Shown one piece after another: positions 18,124 through 26,399 of a stretch of DNA of 64,000 nt. Origin of the DNA: an uncultured Bacteroidia bacterium (GTDB lineage Bacteria > Bacteroidota > Bacteroidia > Bacteroidales > UBA932); assembly GCA_902784435.1 (NCBI GenBank), contig CACZUR010000003.1, positions 1-64,000 on the forward strand, read 5' to 3'. The position numbers were made by a program, and so were the translations under genes. Below the pieces are notes generated by a model. That model ran no database searches, was not told the origin of the DNA, and saw only the letters and a list, made by a program, of their open reading frames with translations. Numbering within the stretch: position 1 is the stretch's first letter; each line of letters opens with the position of its first letter.

Positions 18124-18907
18124 CTTTGAACTGGTCTTTAAAGGCCCGTCCGATGGGGAACGGGTCCGGCAGCCCCAGGAGCTTCACCTGGGCGGCCGTG
18201 CGCTTTTCGATGCGCCAGAGGGGAATGATGTACGAGCGGTGGATGCGGGCGAATTTGCCCTGCGGAAGCATTTCCAGCGCGCTTTTGAGGCTGATCTGGG
18301 TTACTACGTCGTCCAGGTTGTCCAGGTGGAAGCAGGAGTAGTTGTTGCGCCCTTCTACATACTGGATGGCCGACAGGGGAATGTGTACCGTCTTGTAGTC
18401 CGACTTCACCAGGAGCTCTTCCCCGGCCATTTCCCCGCTTTCCGCGCGGCGGGTTTCCAGGGCTTCGCGGGCGGCTTCCTGCACGGCCTCCTTGTCTGCC
18501 CGGCGGCTTAGCCAGCGCAGGCGCGTGGACAGCATGCCCACGGGCAGGGAATAGGCCAGGACGGCCACCAGCAGCACCCACATGGCGGTTTCGTGCGGCG
18601 GCATCTTCCCCAGGCGTGCGGTGTCCTGGGGGAAGTCTACGGTGGTAAGCGTCATCAGGAAGGTGACCGCCCAGATGAGCAGCAGGATGCCCGCCACCGT
18701 GACCAGTCGCTTCCAGGTCTTGACCACCAGCAGCGGACCCAGGCCGAAGCGCCCGATGAAGTACACGGCATACAGCCACAGCACATACAGCAGCACATAG
18801 GCAGTGTGCCACTGGAGCCACTCTCCGGTGGGGAAAAGGAACATCATCCCCGGCATCACCAGGATGCAGAAGATGATGTCCGTGCGCAGTATCTCGCTCC
18901 GGATCAC
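18113..18907 (-). CDS. Membrane-bound LytTR-family transcription regulator
   Basis: The 264-residue product has four predicted membrane helices in its first 130 residues (IIFCILVMPGMMFLF, YVLLYVLWLYAVYFI, VTVAGILLLIWAVTFLM, AMWVLLVAVLAYSLPVGML). A charged linker follows, and then a LytTR DNA-binding domain from about residue 165 (DYKTVHIPLSAIQYVEGRNNY, ISLKSALEML, FARIHRSYIIP). LytTR domains bind DNA through beta strands. The membrane part may sense an envelope signal. It lies three bases after the TPR lipoprotein gene and overlaps the symporter gene, suggesting one operon. Confidence 0.88.
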   Translation of the reverse strand: MIRSEILRTDIIFCILVMPGMMFLFPTGEWLQWHTAYVLLYVLWLYAVYFIGRFGLGPLLVVKTWKRLVTVAGILLLIWAVTFLMTLTTVDFPQDTARLGKMPPHETAMWVLLVAVLAYSLPVGMLSTRLRWLSRRADKEAVQEAAREALETRRAESGEMAGEELLVKSDYKTVHIPLSAIQYVEGRNNYSCFHLDNLDDVVTQISLKSALEMLPQGKFARIHRSYIIPLWRIEKRTAAQVKLLGLPDPFPIGRAFKDQFKDGR

Positions 18908-18910
18908 TTC

Positions 18911-20548
18911 TTACAGCTGATAACCGGCGAATTCGATGTCACGGGCGGCGCGGGCCTTCAGGGCAGGGTTCTTATAGGCGTTTTCCAGACAGGTTTTCAC
19001 GTCTTCCTGCCGGCCCTGGCGGGCGGCGATGATGGCCTTGAGGTACCACACCTTGGGGTCCTGGCAGTGGGCGCGTTCCTTGGCGGCGTCCAGCTGGTCG
19101 TTCAGAATGTAGGCCAGCACGCTGTTGTGGCAGCAGCCGGGAGCGTCCTTGAGCACCTGGGCGGCTTCCTCGTACTGTCCGGTGAGGATGAGCACGATGC
19201 CCAGATTGTTCTTGGCTTCCTGGGTGCCGGCTTTGCGGAAGCAGTTCTCGGCGGTGGCATAGTCCCCTTTGTGCAGGGCCAGCACACCCATGGCGTTCAC
19301 GACGTCGGCGTCTCCGCCCTTGACCTCTGCCAGACCGGCTTCGGCCTTGGCGTCCTTGCCTTCCATCAGGTACAGGCAGGCCAGGTTATACTGGGCGCGG
19401 TCGCTGCCGAAGCGCTCGATGGCTTTCTTGTAGATGCTTTCCTTCTGGGCGTTGTCCTTTACTACGGAAGCCACGCGAAGCAGGGCTTCCTCGTCCAGGA
19501 CCGACTCGTTGCCTTCCAGGAGGGAAAGCAGTTCCTCGTTGCTGTAGTTCTTGTATTCCACGTTGGCGATGAGGCGGGCGCGGCGCAGTTCCGGCAGCAC
19601 CTCTCCCTTGAGGGCGGTGAACACCTGGGACATGTTGCGGATTTCGTTTTCCCGTACGGCGGGGTCGCTGTACATGGACAAAACGCGCAGGATCAGGTCT
19701 TTATCTTCCAGGCTGCTCTGCTGCACCAGCTGCTGGAAGCCTTCCCAGTCTTCGCCCACGCTGCGGACGGTGGGGTTGGCGGCTTCGTGGCCCTTGGTCA
19801 CTTTTTCCCAGGCCTTGGAGGCCGATGCCGACCGGTTGTCCGACAGTTTTTCGTTCTTGTCCACGGCCCCTTCCGGGGAAGCGTAGGCTACGATTTCCGT
19901 GCTGGTGATGCTGCTGCGTTCATCGGCCGAAATGGCGTCCAGGGCGGCCAGGAAGTCTTTTACGGACTTGCCGGAAAGCTCCGAGTTGCGCACGTCCGAG
20001 CTATTGACCAGGTACTTGATCTGGCCCTCGGTGGTGCTGGAGATGACATCCTGGTAATTGTCTTTCTTGAGGGCCAGGTTGCCTGCACGCTTCACCAGCA
20101 TGTAGGTGGTGTTGGCACCGTCGGCCACTTTCTTGGAAGGAAGGCTGATGGTCTTGTTGCCGGCGATGACCTTGGCGCGCAGCTCCAGGTAGCTCTTTTC
20201 CATGCCTTCCACGTAGTCGAAGTGAATCTTTTCGCGGACCGTCTGGCCGTCGGAGGAGACCACCTTGTAATTGTTCTTCACCTTTTCTCCCTGGTACTTG
20301 AAGGGCTTCATGGAGGCTTCTCCGCCCTCGTACACGATGACGGGGGTCACTTCCACCACCACGTTGGGGTTGAAGTAATCTTTGGGGTAGGTGACCGATA
20401 CGGTGGCGTCGATGGCGTCATTGATAACCTCCAGCACGGGAGGGACACAGTCGGTCTTGACATTGTCGGCCATCTTGGCCATCTTTTCCGGGGATGCGCA
20501 CGCAAAGGCCATTGCGGCGGCAGCCAATACGAGAAGGGATTTTTTCAT
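18911..20548 (-). CDS. Tetratricopeptide-repeat lipoprotein
   Basis: This is a 545-residue predicted lipoprotein; the signal MKKSLLVLAAAAMAFACAS has lipobox FAC. Residues about 30-170 are mostly beta-type (VTYPKDYFNPNVVVEVTPVIVY). Residues 175-270 carry an OmpA-like-looking stretch (STEIVAYASPEGAVDKNEKLSDNRS). The C-terminal half holds several tetratricopeptide repeats, such as AQYNLACLYLMEGKDAKA, NAMGVLALHKGDYATA and NNLGIVLILTGQYEEAA. Such proteins usually act as scaffolds in the envelope. It is the first gene of the minus-strand run, with a strong promoter match 37 bases upstream. Confidence 0.8.
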   Translation of the reverse strand: MKKSLLVLAAAAMAFACASPEKMAKMADNVKTDCVPPVLEVINDAIDATVSVTYPKDYFNPNVVVEVTPVIVYEGGEASMKPFKYQGEKVKNNYKVVSSDGQTVREKIHFDYVEGMEKSYLELRAKVIAGNKTISLPSKKVADGANTTYMLVKRAGNLALKKDNYQDVISSTTEGQIKYLVNSSDVRNSELSGKSVKDFLAALDAISADERSSITSTEIVAYASPEGAVDKNEKLSDNRSASASKAWEKVTKGHEAANPTVRSVGEDWEGFQQLVQQSSLEDKDLILRVLSMYSDPAVRENEIRNMSQVFTALKGEVLPELRRARLIANVEYKNYSNEELLSLLEGNESVLDEEALLRVASVVKDNAQKESIYKKAIERFGSDRAQYNLACLYLMEGKDAKAEAGLAEVKGGDADVVNAMGVLALHKGDYATAENCFRKAGTQEAKNNLGIVLILTGQYEEAAQVLKDAPGCCHNSVLAYILNDQLDAAKERAHCQDPKVWYLKAIIAARQGRQEDVKTCLENAYKNPALKARAARDIEFAGYQL

Positions 20549-20584
20549 ATGCGGTAGAATATTATTATTCTGTTCTTAATTCCA

Positions 20585-20615
20585 CAAATATAATCAAAAT
20601 GCCGTACACTGCAAA
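20585..20615 (-). promoter_or_regulatory. Bacteroidetes-type promoter for the TPR lipoprotein gene
   Basis: On the minus strand, TTTG (20615-20612) is followed by exactly 19 bases and TATATTTG (20592-20585), matching the TTTG-N19-TAnnTTTG consensus. The box lies 37 bases before the ATG at 20548. Confidence 0.75.
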
Positions 20616-20616
20616 A

Positions 20617-20648
20617 TTTGGACTTTTGCGAGAATTGTCCTAACTTAG
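20617..20648 (+). promoter_or_regulatory. Candidate promoter for the XylR-type regulator
   Basis: TTTG at 20617-20620 is followed after 20 bases by TAACTTAG (20641-20648), one base off TAnnTTTG. It overlaps the divergent promoter of the TPR lipoprotein gene. Confidence 0.4.
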
Positions 20649-20694
20649 TGGCAACTAACGCATAATAAACCTATTAAAATCCCTTTTCCGCGCT

Positions 20695-21864
20695 ATGCGA
20701 CTGGTGTTTATGACGGACTTCACGGAGCAGTTCCCCTACCGTCTGCTCCGCGGCATTATCAAATACGGCCAGGAAACCGGAGACCATTGGGTGGTGTGCA
20801 AGATGCCGCCCTCCTACAAGCGGGAAAACAGCCTCCGGAAGGTGGTGAACTTCTGTGCGGACTGGCGGGCCGACGTGATGATCGGCCAGTTCGATCCGGG
20901 AGACAACCTGGACCTGTTCCGCCGCAAAGGCATCGTCGTGATGGCCCAGGACTTCATTACCCCGTTCAAGGGTGTTCCCAATATTACGGCAGACTATCAC
21001 AGGATGGGCCAGATGGCCGCAGAACAGTTCATGGCCAGCGGCTTCCGGGAATTCGCCTTCTTCGGGAACAACGGCATGTGCTGGAGCGATGGCCGCCGGG
21101 ACGGTTTCCGGGACACCCTGGAAGCGGCGGGCCTGGGGGACCACCTGCACATCTACGACCGGCAGCGGGTGAGCAACCTCTGGTTTTACCAGCAGAACCG
21201 CCTGCAGGAATGGTTGCAGTCCCTGCCCCGGCCGGTGGGCATCATGGCCTGCGACGACAACCAGGCCAGCATCCTGCTGGAAGCCTGCCGCACCCTGGGC
21301 ATCCGGGTTCCCTTCGACGCCGCCATCATCGGCGTGGACAACGACGAAATCCTTTGCACCATGTCGGAGCCCTCGCTCTCTTCCATCAACGTAGACCTGG
21401 AGCGGGGCGGTTACGAAACCGCTGCCCTGGCCGCCCAGATGGTCAAATACGGGCTGTTCGAAGGGCCGGACATCGTCCTGCAGCCCCTTTCCATCATCAC
21501 GCGTACCTCCTCCAGCGTCATCGCCACCAAAGACCCGGCCATCCACCAGGCCCTGCAGTTCATCAACGACCACGTGGACCACAAAATCCTGGTCACCGAC
21601 GTGCTGGAGCATGTGCCCATGTCCCGCCGCCTGCTGGAGCAGCGCTTCTTGAAGGCCACCGGAACCACCATTTACCAGTATATCTGCAACGTGCGCATCA
21701 ACCGCTTTGCGCAGCTGCTGCTCTCCAGCAAGGATTCCATCGCCGACATTGCCGCCCGCATGGACGAGGCCGATCCCAAAAGCATTGCCCGGCGTTTTCA
21801 GGCCATCAAGGGGTGTACGCCATCGGCCTACAGAAAGCAAAATTTACGCAAATTGGGTGGATAA
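20695..21864 (+). CDS. XylR-type regulator: sugar-binding domain plus AraC DNA-binding domain
   Basis: The 389-residue product combines a LacI-like periplasmic-binding-protein fold (residues 1-270; GVPNITADYHRMGQMAAEQF, MACDDNQAS, IIGVDNDEILCTMSEPSLSS) with a C-terminal AraC-type double helix-turn-helix (residues 280-389; GTTIYQYICNVRINRFAQL, SIADIAARM, CTPSAYRK). It is cytoplasmic, with no signal peptide. Proteins of this layout switch sugar catabolic genes in response to a free sugar. It stands directly before the ROK kinase gene, 66 bases away on the same strand, and is the natural candidate to regulate the large locus that follows. The inducing sugar is not known; GlcNAc or GlcN would fit the neighbouring enzymes. 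Confidence 0.92.
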   Translation: MRLVFMTDFTEQFPYRLLRGIIKYGQETGDHWVVCKMPPSYKRENSLRKVVNFCADWRADVMIGQFDPGDNLDLFRRKGIVVMAQDFITPFKGVPNITADYHRMGQMAAEQFMASGFREFAFFGNNGMCWSDGRRDGFRDTLEAAGLGDHLHIYDRQRVSNLWFYQQNRLQEWLQSLPRPVGIMACDDNQASILLEACRTLGIRVPFDAAIIGVDNDEILCTMSEPSLSSINVDLERGGYETAALAAQMVKYGLFEGPDIVLQPLSIITRTSSSVIATKDPAIHQALQFINDHVDHKILVTDVLEHVPMSRRLLEQRFLKATGTTIYQYICNVRINRFAQLLLSSKDSIADIAARMDEADPKSIARRFQAIKGCTPSAYRKQNLRKLGG

Positions 21865-21901
21865 ATACGCAAATTAAGAATTTTTCATAGGCGATGCCGC
21901 A

Positions 21902-21909
21902 TAACTTTG
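21902..21909 (+). promoter_or_regulatory. -7 promoter box ahead of the glycan locus
   Basis: TAACTTTG is a perfect match to TAnnTTTG and lies 21 bases before the ROK kinase ATG. The T-run near 21,880-21,890 stands where a -33 element would be, but no exact TTTG is seen. A weak -33 element is compatible with a promoter that needs an activator. Confidence 0.5.
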
Positions 21910-21930
21910 TGTCACTAACCTAATAATATA

Positions 21931-22752
21931 ATGACACTTGGTATCGACATCGGCGGAACTACTATCAGTCTGGGCCTCGTCCAGGGTGCCCAGGTGGTAA
22001 AAGAAGTCTGTGTTCCGTCCTTCGCCTCCAATGCCACGCAGGAGCAGACGCTTCAGTATCTGGCCAGCCAGATCGAAGCGCTGTTTTTCCCTGCGGTGGA
22101 AAAGATTGGAATCGGCGTCCCTTCCGTAGCAGACCCGGAAGAGGGTATCGTTTACGATGCTGCCAATATCCCCTCCTGGGACGTAGTGCCTCTGAAAGAG
22201 AAACTGGAAGCCCGTTTCGGGGTCCCCGTCAAAGTGAACAACGACGCCAACTGCTTTGCCCTGGGCGCCGCCGCCATGCTGGAAGATGTCCCGCACACCG
22301 TCGTGGGCGTCACCCTGGGTACGGGAACCGGCGTGGGCATCGTCGTAAACGGAACCCTGTTCAGCGGCAGCCATTGCGGCGCCGGGGAAATCTGTTCCCT
22401 GGCCTATAACGGTGCCGACTATGAAAGTTTCTGTTCCAAAAAGTTCTTTACAGTCCGCGGACTGAACCCGAAAGACGTGGCCATCCGGGCCTGCCAGGGA
22501 GATCCCGAGGCCAACGCCCTGTTCTGGGAGTTCGGCCATCACATGGGCGAGCTGCTCACCGCGGTGATGTATGCCTACGACGCCGACTGCATCCTGCTGG
22601 GCGGGGGCATCGCCAAGGCATTTCCTCTCTTCGAGGCCCCCATGTGGGCCACTCTCCGCGAAAAGTATCCTTACTATCGTTCCCTGGAAGAGCTCACCAT
22701 CAAGGTGCTTCCGCAGCAGAACCTGGCGCTTGTCGGTGCCGCCCTCCTTTAA
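21931..22752 (+). CDS. ROK-family sugar kinase
   Basis: ROK kinases phosphorylate hexoses or amino sugars with ATP in the cytoplasm. The 273-residue product starts MTLGIDIGGTTISLGL, the phosphate-binding motif. VNNDANCFALGA contains the catalytic Asp, and GVTLGTGTGVGIVVNG is the second phosphate motif. The usual zinc-site pattern (E-x-G-H followed by several Cys) is altered: the sequence reads GAGEICSLAYNGADYESFCS. Such variants are not unusual among Bacteroidales ROK proteins, but the change makes substrate prediction uncertain. Placed ahead of a glucosaminidase-like GH2 and a GH20 hexosaminidase, it may phosphorylate GlcNAc, GlcN or glucose. The GH2 gene starts nine bases after its stop codon. 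Confidence 0.88.
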   Translation: MTLGIDIGGTTISLGLVQGAQVVKEVCVPSFASNATQEQTLQYLASQIEALFFPAVEKIGIGVPSVADPEEGIVYDAANIPSWDVVPLKEKLEARFGVPVKVNNDANCFALGAAAMLEDVPHTVVGVTLGTGTGVGIVVNGTLFSGSHCGAGEICSLAYNGADYESFCSKKFFTVRGLNPKDVAIRACQGDPEANALFWEFGHHMGELLTAVMYAYDADCILLGGGIAKAFPLFEAPMWATLREKYPYYRSLEELTIKVLPQQNLALVGAALL

Positions 22753-22761
22753 TTTTTGTCT

Positions 22762-25236
22762 ATGAAAATGTCTTTTATCCCTGTTTTGTGTATGCTCGTC
22801 GCCGCCTGCGCACCGCTGGAATCGGCGGGCCCCCTCACCCATTGGACCCTCCAGAACAGTGACGGCGGCAAAAAGTACGAAGTGACGGTTCCCTGCACGG
22901 TGGCCGGCGCCCTGAACGAGGCCGGCGCCCTGGGAACGGATCTCCTGGAACAGATGCGTTACCAGGAGGCGGACCGGACGCAGTTCGACAGCCCCTGGGT
23001 CTATACCACGCGTTTTGCCGCCCGCAAGGGCATGCGCTATGTCCTGCGCTTCGAAGGCCTGAATTTCTATGCCGACATTGACCTGAACGGCCGGCGGATT
23101 GCCGCTGCAGACACCACCATGGGCACTTTCCATGTGCGGGAATTCGACGTGACTTCGATGGTCAAAGGCAAAAATACCCTGTCCGTGCGTGTCGCCCGGG
23201 CCCAGAAGGGAGACTTGAACCACGGCTATGTGGACTGGAACCCCAGGCCCCTGGACGAAAGCATGGGCATCGTGCGTCCGGTGTACCTGATCGAGACGCC
23301 CGACGTGGAGGTGCAGGACGTTTTCGTGCGTCCGCTGGTAAACCCCGAAGACCTGTCCCAGGCTTCCTTCCGCCTGGAGGCCACGCTGGTGAACCGCAGC
23401 GACAAACCCGTGGAAGGCAAGCTGGAGGCACGCTATGACAGCGGCCTCATCGACCTTCCCGTGAAACTGGCGGCCGGGGAAACCCGCACCGTGAAGGTAG
23501 AGGAAGCCGTGGAGAATCCGCGCATCTGGTGGACCCGTGAGATGGGTGCCCCGGAACTCTACCACCTGGACGCCGCTTTCGTGAAAGACGGGGTTGTGTC
23601 CCATCGCCGGGAGGTGGTTTTCGGCCTTCGGGATATCAAGAGCGAGATTGACGAATACGGCCACCGCCTGTTCATCCTGAACGGCCGCAAGGTCCTCATC
23701 AAGGGCGCCGGCTGGACCGACGACATTTTCATGCAGGACACCCCGGAAAGCATTGCCGTCCAGCTGCGCCTGGTGGCCCACATGGGACTGAACTGCATCC
23801 GCTTCGAGAATATCTGGGGCAAGGAAGACACCGTGTACGACCTGTGCGACCGGATGGGCATCCTGGCCCTGGTGGGCCTGAGCTGCCAGTGGGAATGGGA
23901 AGACTATTGCGGCCTGCCCGAATACAAGCGGTACGGCTGCATCAACGACCCCCGTTCGGAGCAGATGGCCGTGCGTTACTTCCACGACCTGCTACTGCGC
24001 ATGCGCAACCACCCCTCCGTCATCGGCTGGCTCACCGGCAGCGACCGCATTCCCAACCCGAAGCTGGAAGCGGTATACCTGAAGCTGTATGAGCAGCTGG
24101 AGTATCGTCCCTACATCTGTTCGGCCAGCAGCATGAGCTCCCTGGCAGGGCCTTCCGGCGTGAAGATGACCGGTCCCTATGAGTATGTGGGCCCGGACTA
24201 CTGGTGGGTGGACAAGAAGAACGGCGGCGCTTTCGGGTTCAACACCGAAACCGGTCCCGGCCTCAACATCCCCCAGCTGGAAAGCGTGAAAAAGATGGTC
24301 GGGGAGAAGGATCTGTGGCCCATCGGCGATGCCTGGCACTATCACTGCACGGCTTCGTCGTCCCACATGAACAACACCCATTTCCAGGAGGCCGTGATGA
24401 AGGGCATCTACGGTGAGGCCACCGGCCTGGAAGACTATATGAAAAAGGCCCATGCGCTGGATTACGATTCCGTGCGCTCCATGTACGAGGCTTTCCGCTG
24501 CAACGTGCCGGTGAGTACCGGCGTGGTGCACTGGATGCTCAACAGCGCCTGGCCGTCCCTGTACTGGCAGCTGTACGACTGGTACGGCAACCCCACCGCC
24601 GGTTTCTATGGCACCCGGAAGGGCACCGCGCCCATCCAGCTGGTGTATAATTTTGCCGACAAGTGCGTGTGGGCCGTGAACGATGCGGTTTCCCGGCAGG
24701 AAATAACCGCTACCTTGAAAGTGTACGATGTAAACTCCGCCCTTGTGCGGGAGGAAAGCAAAAAGCTGGTGAGCTGCGAGCGCACGCCCGTGAAGGTGTT
24801 CGAGGCCATCGACGGTCCCTGCTTCGTGGCCCTGTCGCTGGAAGGCGGCGCGTATGCCACAGACAATTTCTACTGCGTACCCGAAAGCGGAAACGACTAC
24901 CGCTGGGAGAAGAGCGACTGGTGGGGCATTCCTTTCAATGGCTACTGCTCCCTGGACTTTGTAACCCGGCTGCCCGAAACCCAGGTGGCCATGACCGTGG
25001 CACCGGCCGACGGAGGCTATGCGGTAACCCTGGAAAACAAAGGCGAGGTTATCGCCTACCAGAACATCCTGAAGGCCCTCTCGCCGGACAACGACCTGGT
25101 TCCCGGTGCGCTCTGGACCGACAATTTCTTCACCCTCCTTCCCGGAGAGACCAAGACCGTGAGCTGCCAGCTGCCGGAGGGCTGCGCCAGCGCCCGCATC
25201 ACCTTCTCCGGATGGAACGCCAAACAAGCCGAATAA
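22762..25236 (+). CDS. GH2 glycosidase resembling exo-beta-D-glucosaminidase
   Basis: This is a predicted lipoprotein of about 824 residues (MKMSFIPVLCMLVAACAPLE, lipobox AAC). A jelly-roll sugar-binding domain (SPWVYTTRFAARKGMRYVL), an immunoglobulin-like domain, a TIM barrel starting near LFILNGRKVLIKGAGWTDD, and further beta domains follow. The putative acid/base is Asp428 in TGSDRIPNP and the nucleophile Glu496 in FNTETGPG. An Asp at the acid/base site, in a GSD motif, is the known hallmark of exo-glucosaminidases such as CsxA, whereas most GH2 enzymes have NE. Removal of terminal beta-GlcN from deacetylated chitin-type oligosaccharides is therefore the best guess. A TTG six bases upstream is an alternative start. 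The stop overlaps the phosphatase start (TAATG). Confidence 0.85.
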   Translation: MKMSFIPVLCMLVAACAPLESAGPLTHWTLQNSDGGKKYEVTVPCTVAGALNEAGALGTDLLEQMRYQEADRTQFDSPWVYTTRFAARKGMRYVLRFEGLNFYADIDLNGRRIAAADTTMGTFHVREFDVTSMVKGKNTLSVRVARAQKGDLNHGYVDWNPRPLDESMGIVRPVYLIETPDVEVQDVFVRPLVNPEDLSQASFRLEATLVNRSDKPVEGKLEARYDSGLIDLPVKLAAGETRTVKVEEAVENPRIWWTREMGAPELYHLDAAFVKDGVVSHRREVVFGLRDIKSEIDEYGHRLFILNGRKVLIKGAGWTDDIFMQDTPESIAVQLRLVAHMGLNCIRFENIWGKEDTVYDLCDRMGILALVGLSCQWEWEDYCGLPEYKRYGCINDPRSEQMAVRYFHDLLLRMRNHPSVIGWLTGSDRIPNPKLEAVYLKLYEQLEYRPYICSASSMSSLAGPSGVKMTGPYEYVGPDYWWVDKKNGGAFGFNTETGPGLNIPQLESVKKMVGEKDLWPIGDAWHYHCTASSSHMNNTHFQEAVMKGIYGEATGLEDYMKKAHALDYDSVRSMYEAFRCNVPVSTGVVHWMLNSAWPSLYWQLYDWYGNPTAGFYGTRKGTAPIQLVYNFADKCVWAVNDAVSRQEITATLKVYDVNSALVREESKKLVSCERTPVKVFEAIDGPCFVALSLEGGAYATDNFYCVPESGNDYRWEKSDWWGIPFNGYCSLDFVTRLPETQVAMTVAPADGGYAVTLENKGEVIAYQNILKALSPDNDLVPGALWTDNFFTLLPGETKTVSCQLPEGCASARITFSGWNAKQAE

Positions 25237-26399
25237 TGAAACGTCTCCTTTGTATTTTTCTGGCGCTCGGCGCCATCCCCGTTTTCGCCCAGAACCCTGA
25301 GGATCTGGACCGCGACCGCTCCAAATATGCTACCTACTCCTTCTCCAAGGACGACCAGTATAAGGTGGAAACCCCTTACCGGACGGTGAGTGTGAAACAG
25401 CCCAAGGGCAAGAAAATCAAGAATGTGATTTTCATGATCGGCGACGGCACCGGCCTCACGCAGTGGAATGTGGGCTGGGTGGCCAACGGGGGTGCCCTGA
25501 ACATCGACCAGATGCCTGTGGCCGGCTATTCCCGTACCTATGCCACCGACAAGCTCATCACGGATTCCTGCGCCGGCGGCGCCGCCCTGGCCAACGGAAA
25601 GAAGACCAAATACGGTTACATCGGCCTGGGCCCCGACGGAGAGAAGGTAGAATCCAACCTGCAGTGGGCCAAGCGTGTGAAGGGCATGAAGACGGGCGTT
25701 ACCGTCACCTGCCGCATCAATGACGCCACCCCGGCGGACTTCTGCGTGCACGGCCCCACCCGCAAGGATGAGGAAGGCCTGGCCGCCCAGTACGTGGACG
25801 CCGACGTAGACTTCATCTCCGGCGGCGGCACCCATTTCTGGAACCAGCGTTCCGACGGCCGCAACCTCATCGAGGAGATGAAGGCCAAGGGCTATACCTA
25901 CGTGGACAAACTGGAAGACATTGCCGGCGCACAGGGCGGCAGATTCCTGGGCCTGTACGACGAATACGACCTCAAACCCGCCCTGGACCGCGGTCCCATT
26001 CTCCTGGAAAGCACCCTGAAGGCCATTCAGATGCTCGACAACAAGAAGGGCTTCTTCCTCATGGTGGAGGGTTCCCAGATTGACGATTGGGCCCACCGGA
26101 ACAAGGTGGGGTACATGTGCGAGGAACTTTTCGACTTTGACAAGGTGATCGGCGCCGTTTTGGAATGGGCCGAAAAGGACGGTCACACCCTGGTGGTGGT
26201 GACGGCCGACCACAACACCGGCGGTCTCACCCTGCTCAAGGGCAGCATCGAGGACCGCGAGGTAAAGGTGCACTTCTCCACCAAGGGCCATGACGGCATC
26301 GTGGTGCCCGTGTTTGCCTACGGGCCCGGCGCCGAGGCCTTTGCCGGCGTGCACGACAACGCGGAAATTGGACAGATTGTAAGGAAACTGCTCAAATGA
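25236..26399 (+). CDS. Alkaline phosphatase (PhoA-like)
   Basis: This is an exported phosphomonoesterase of 387 residues. The signal peptide is MKRLLCIFLALGAIPVFAQ. Family metal and nucleophile motifs are in order: NVIFMIGDGTG (metal Asp), ITDSCAGGAALANG (nucleophile Ser111 after Asp110), MVEGSQIDDWAH, and VVTADHNTGG (metal Asp and His). C-terminal GHDG supplies a further His. It starts one base before the GH2 stop codon is complete, and its own stop overlaps the GH20 start as ATGA, so it is tightly coupled into the glycosidase operon. A phosphatase in this position suggests that the target glycan, or a released sugar, carries phosphate; this is inference. The larger reading frame upstream of 25236 is a shadow of GH2. 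Confidence 0.93.
   Translation: MKRLLCIFLALGAIPVFAQNPEDLDRDRSKYATYSFSKDDQYKVETPYRTVSVKQPKGKKIKNVIFMIGDGTGLTQWNVGWVANGGALNIDQMPVAGYSRTYATDKLITDSCAGGAALANGKKTKYGYIGLGPDGEKVESNLQWAKRVKGMKTGVTVTCRINDATPADFCVHGPTRKDEEGLAAQYVDADVDFISGGGTHFWNQRSDGRNLIEEMKAKGYTYVDKLEDIAGAQGGRFLGLYDEYDLKPALDRGPILLESTLKAIQMLDNKKGFFLMVEGSQIDDWAHRNKVGYMCEELFDFDKVIGAVLEWAEKDGHTLVVVTADHNTGGLTLLKGSIEDREVKVHFSTKGHDGIVVPVFAYGPGAEAFAGVHDNAEIGQIVRKLLK

Noticed and set aside
24663-25235. N-terminal extension of the phosphatase inside the GH2 gene
   Set aside because: The extension overlaps conserved GH2 sequence in another frame, while ATG 25236 gives a normal signal peptide.
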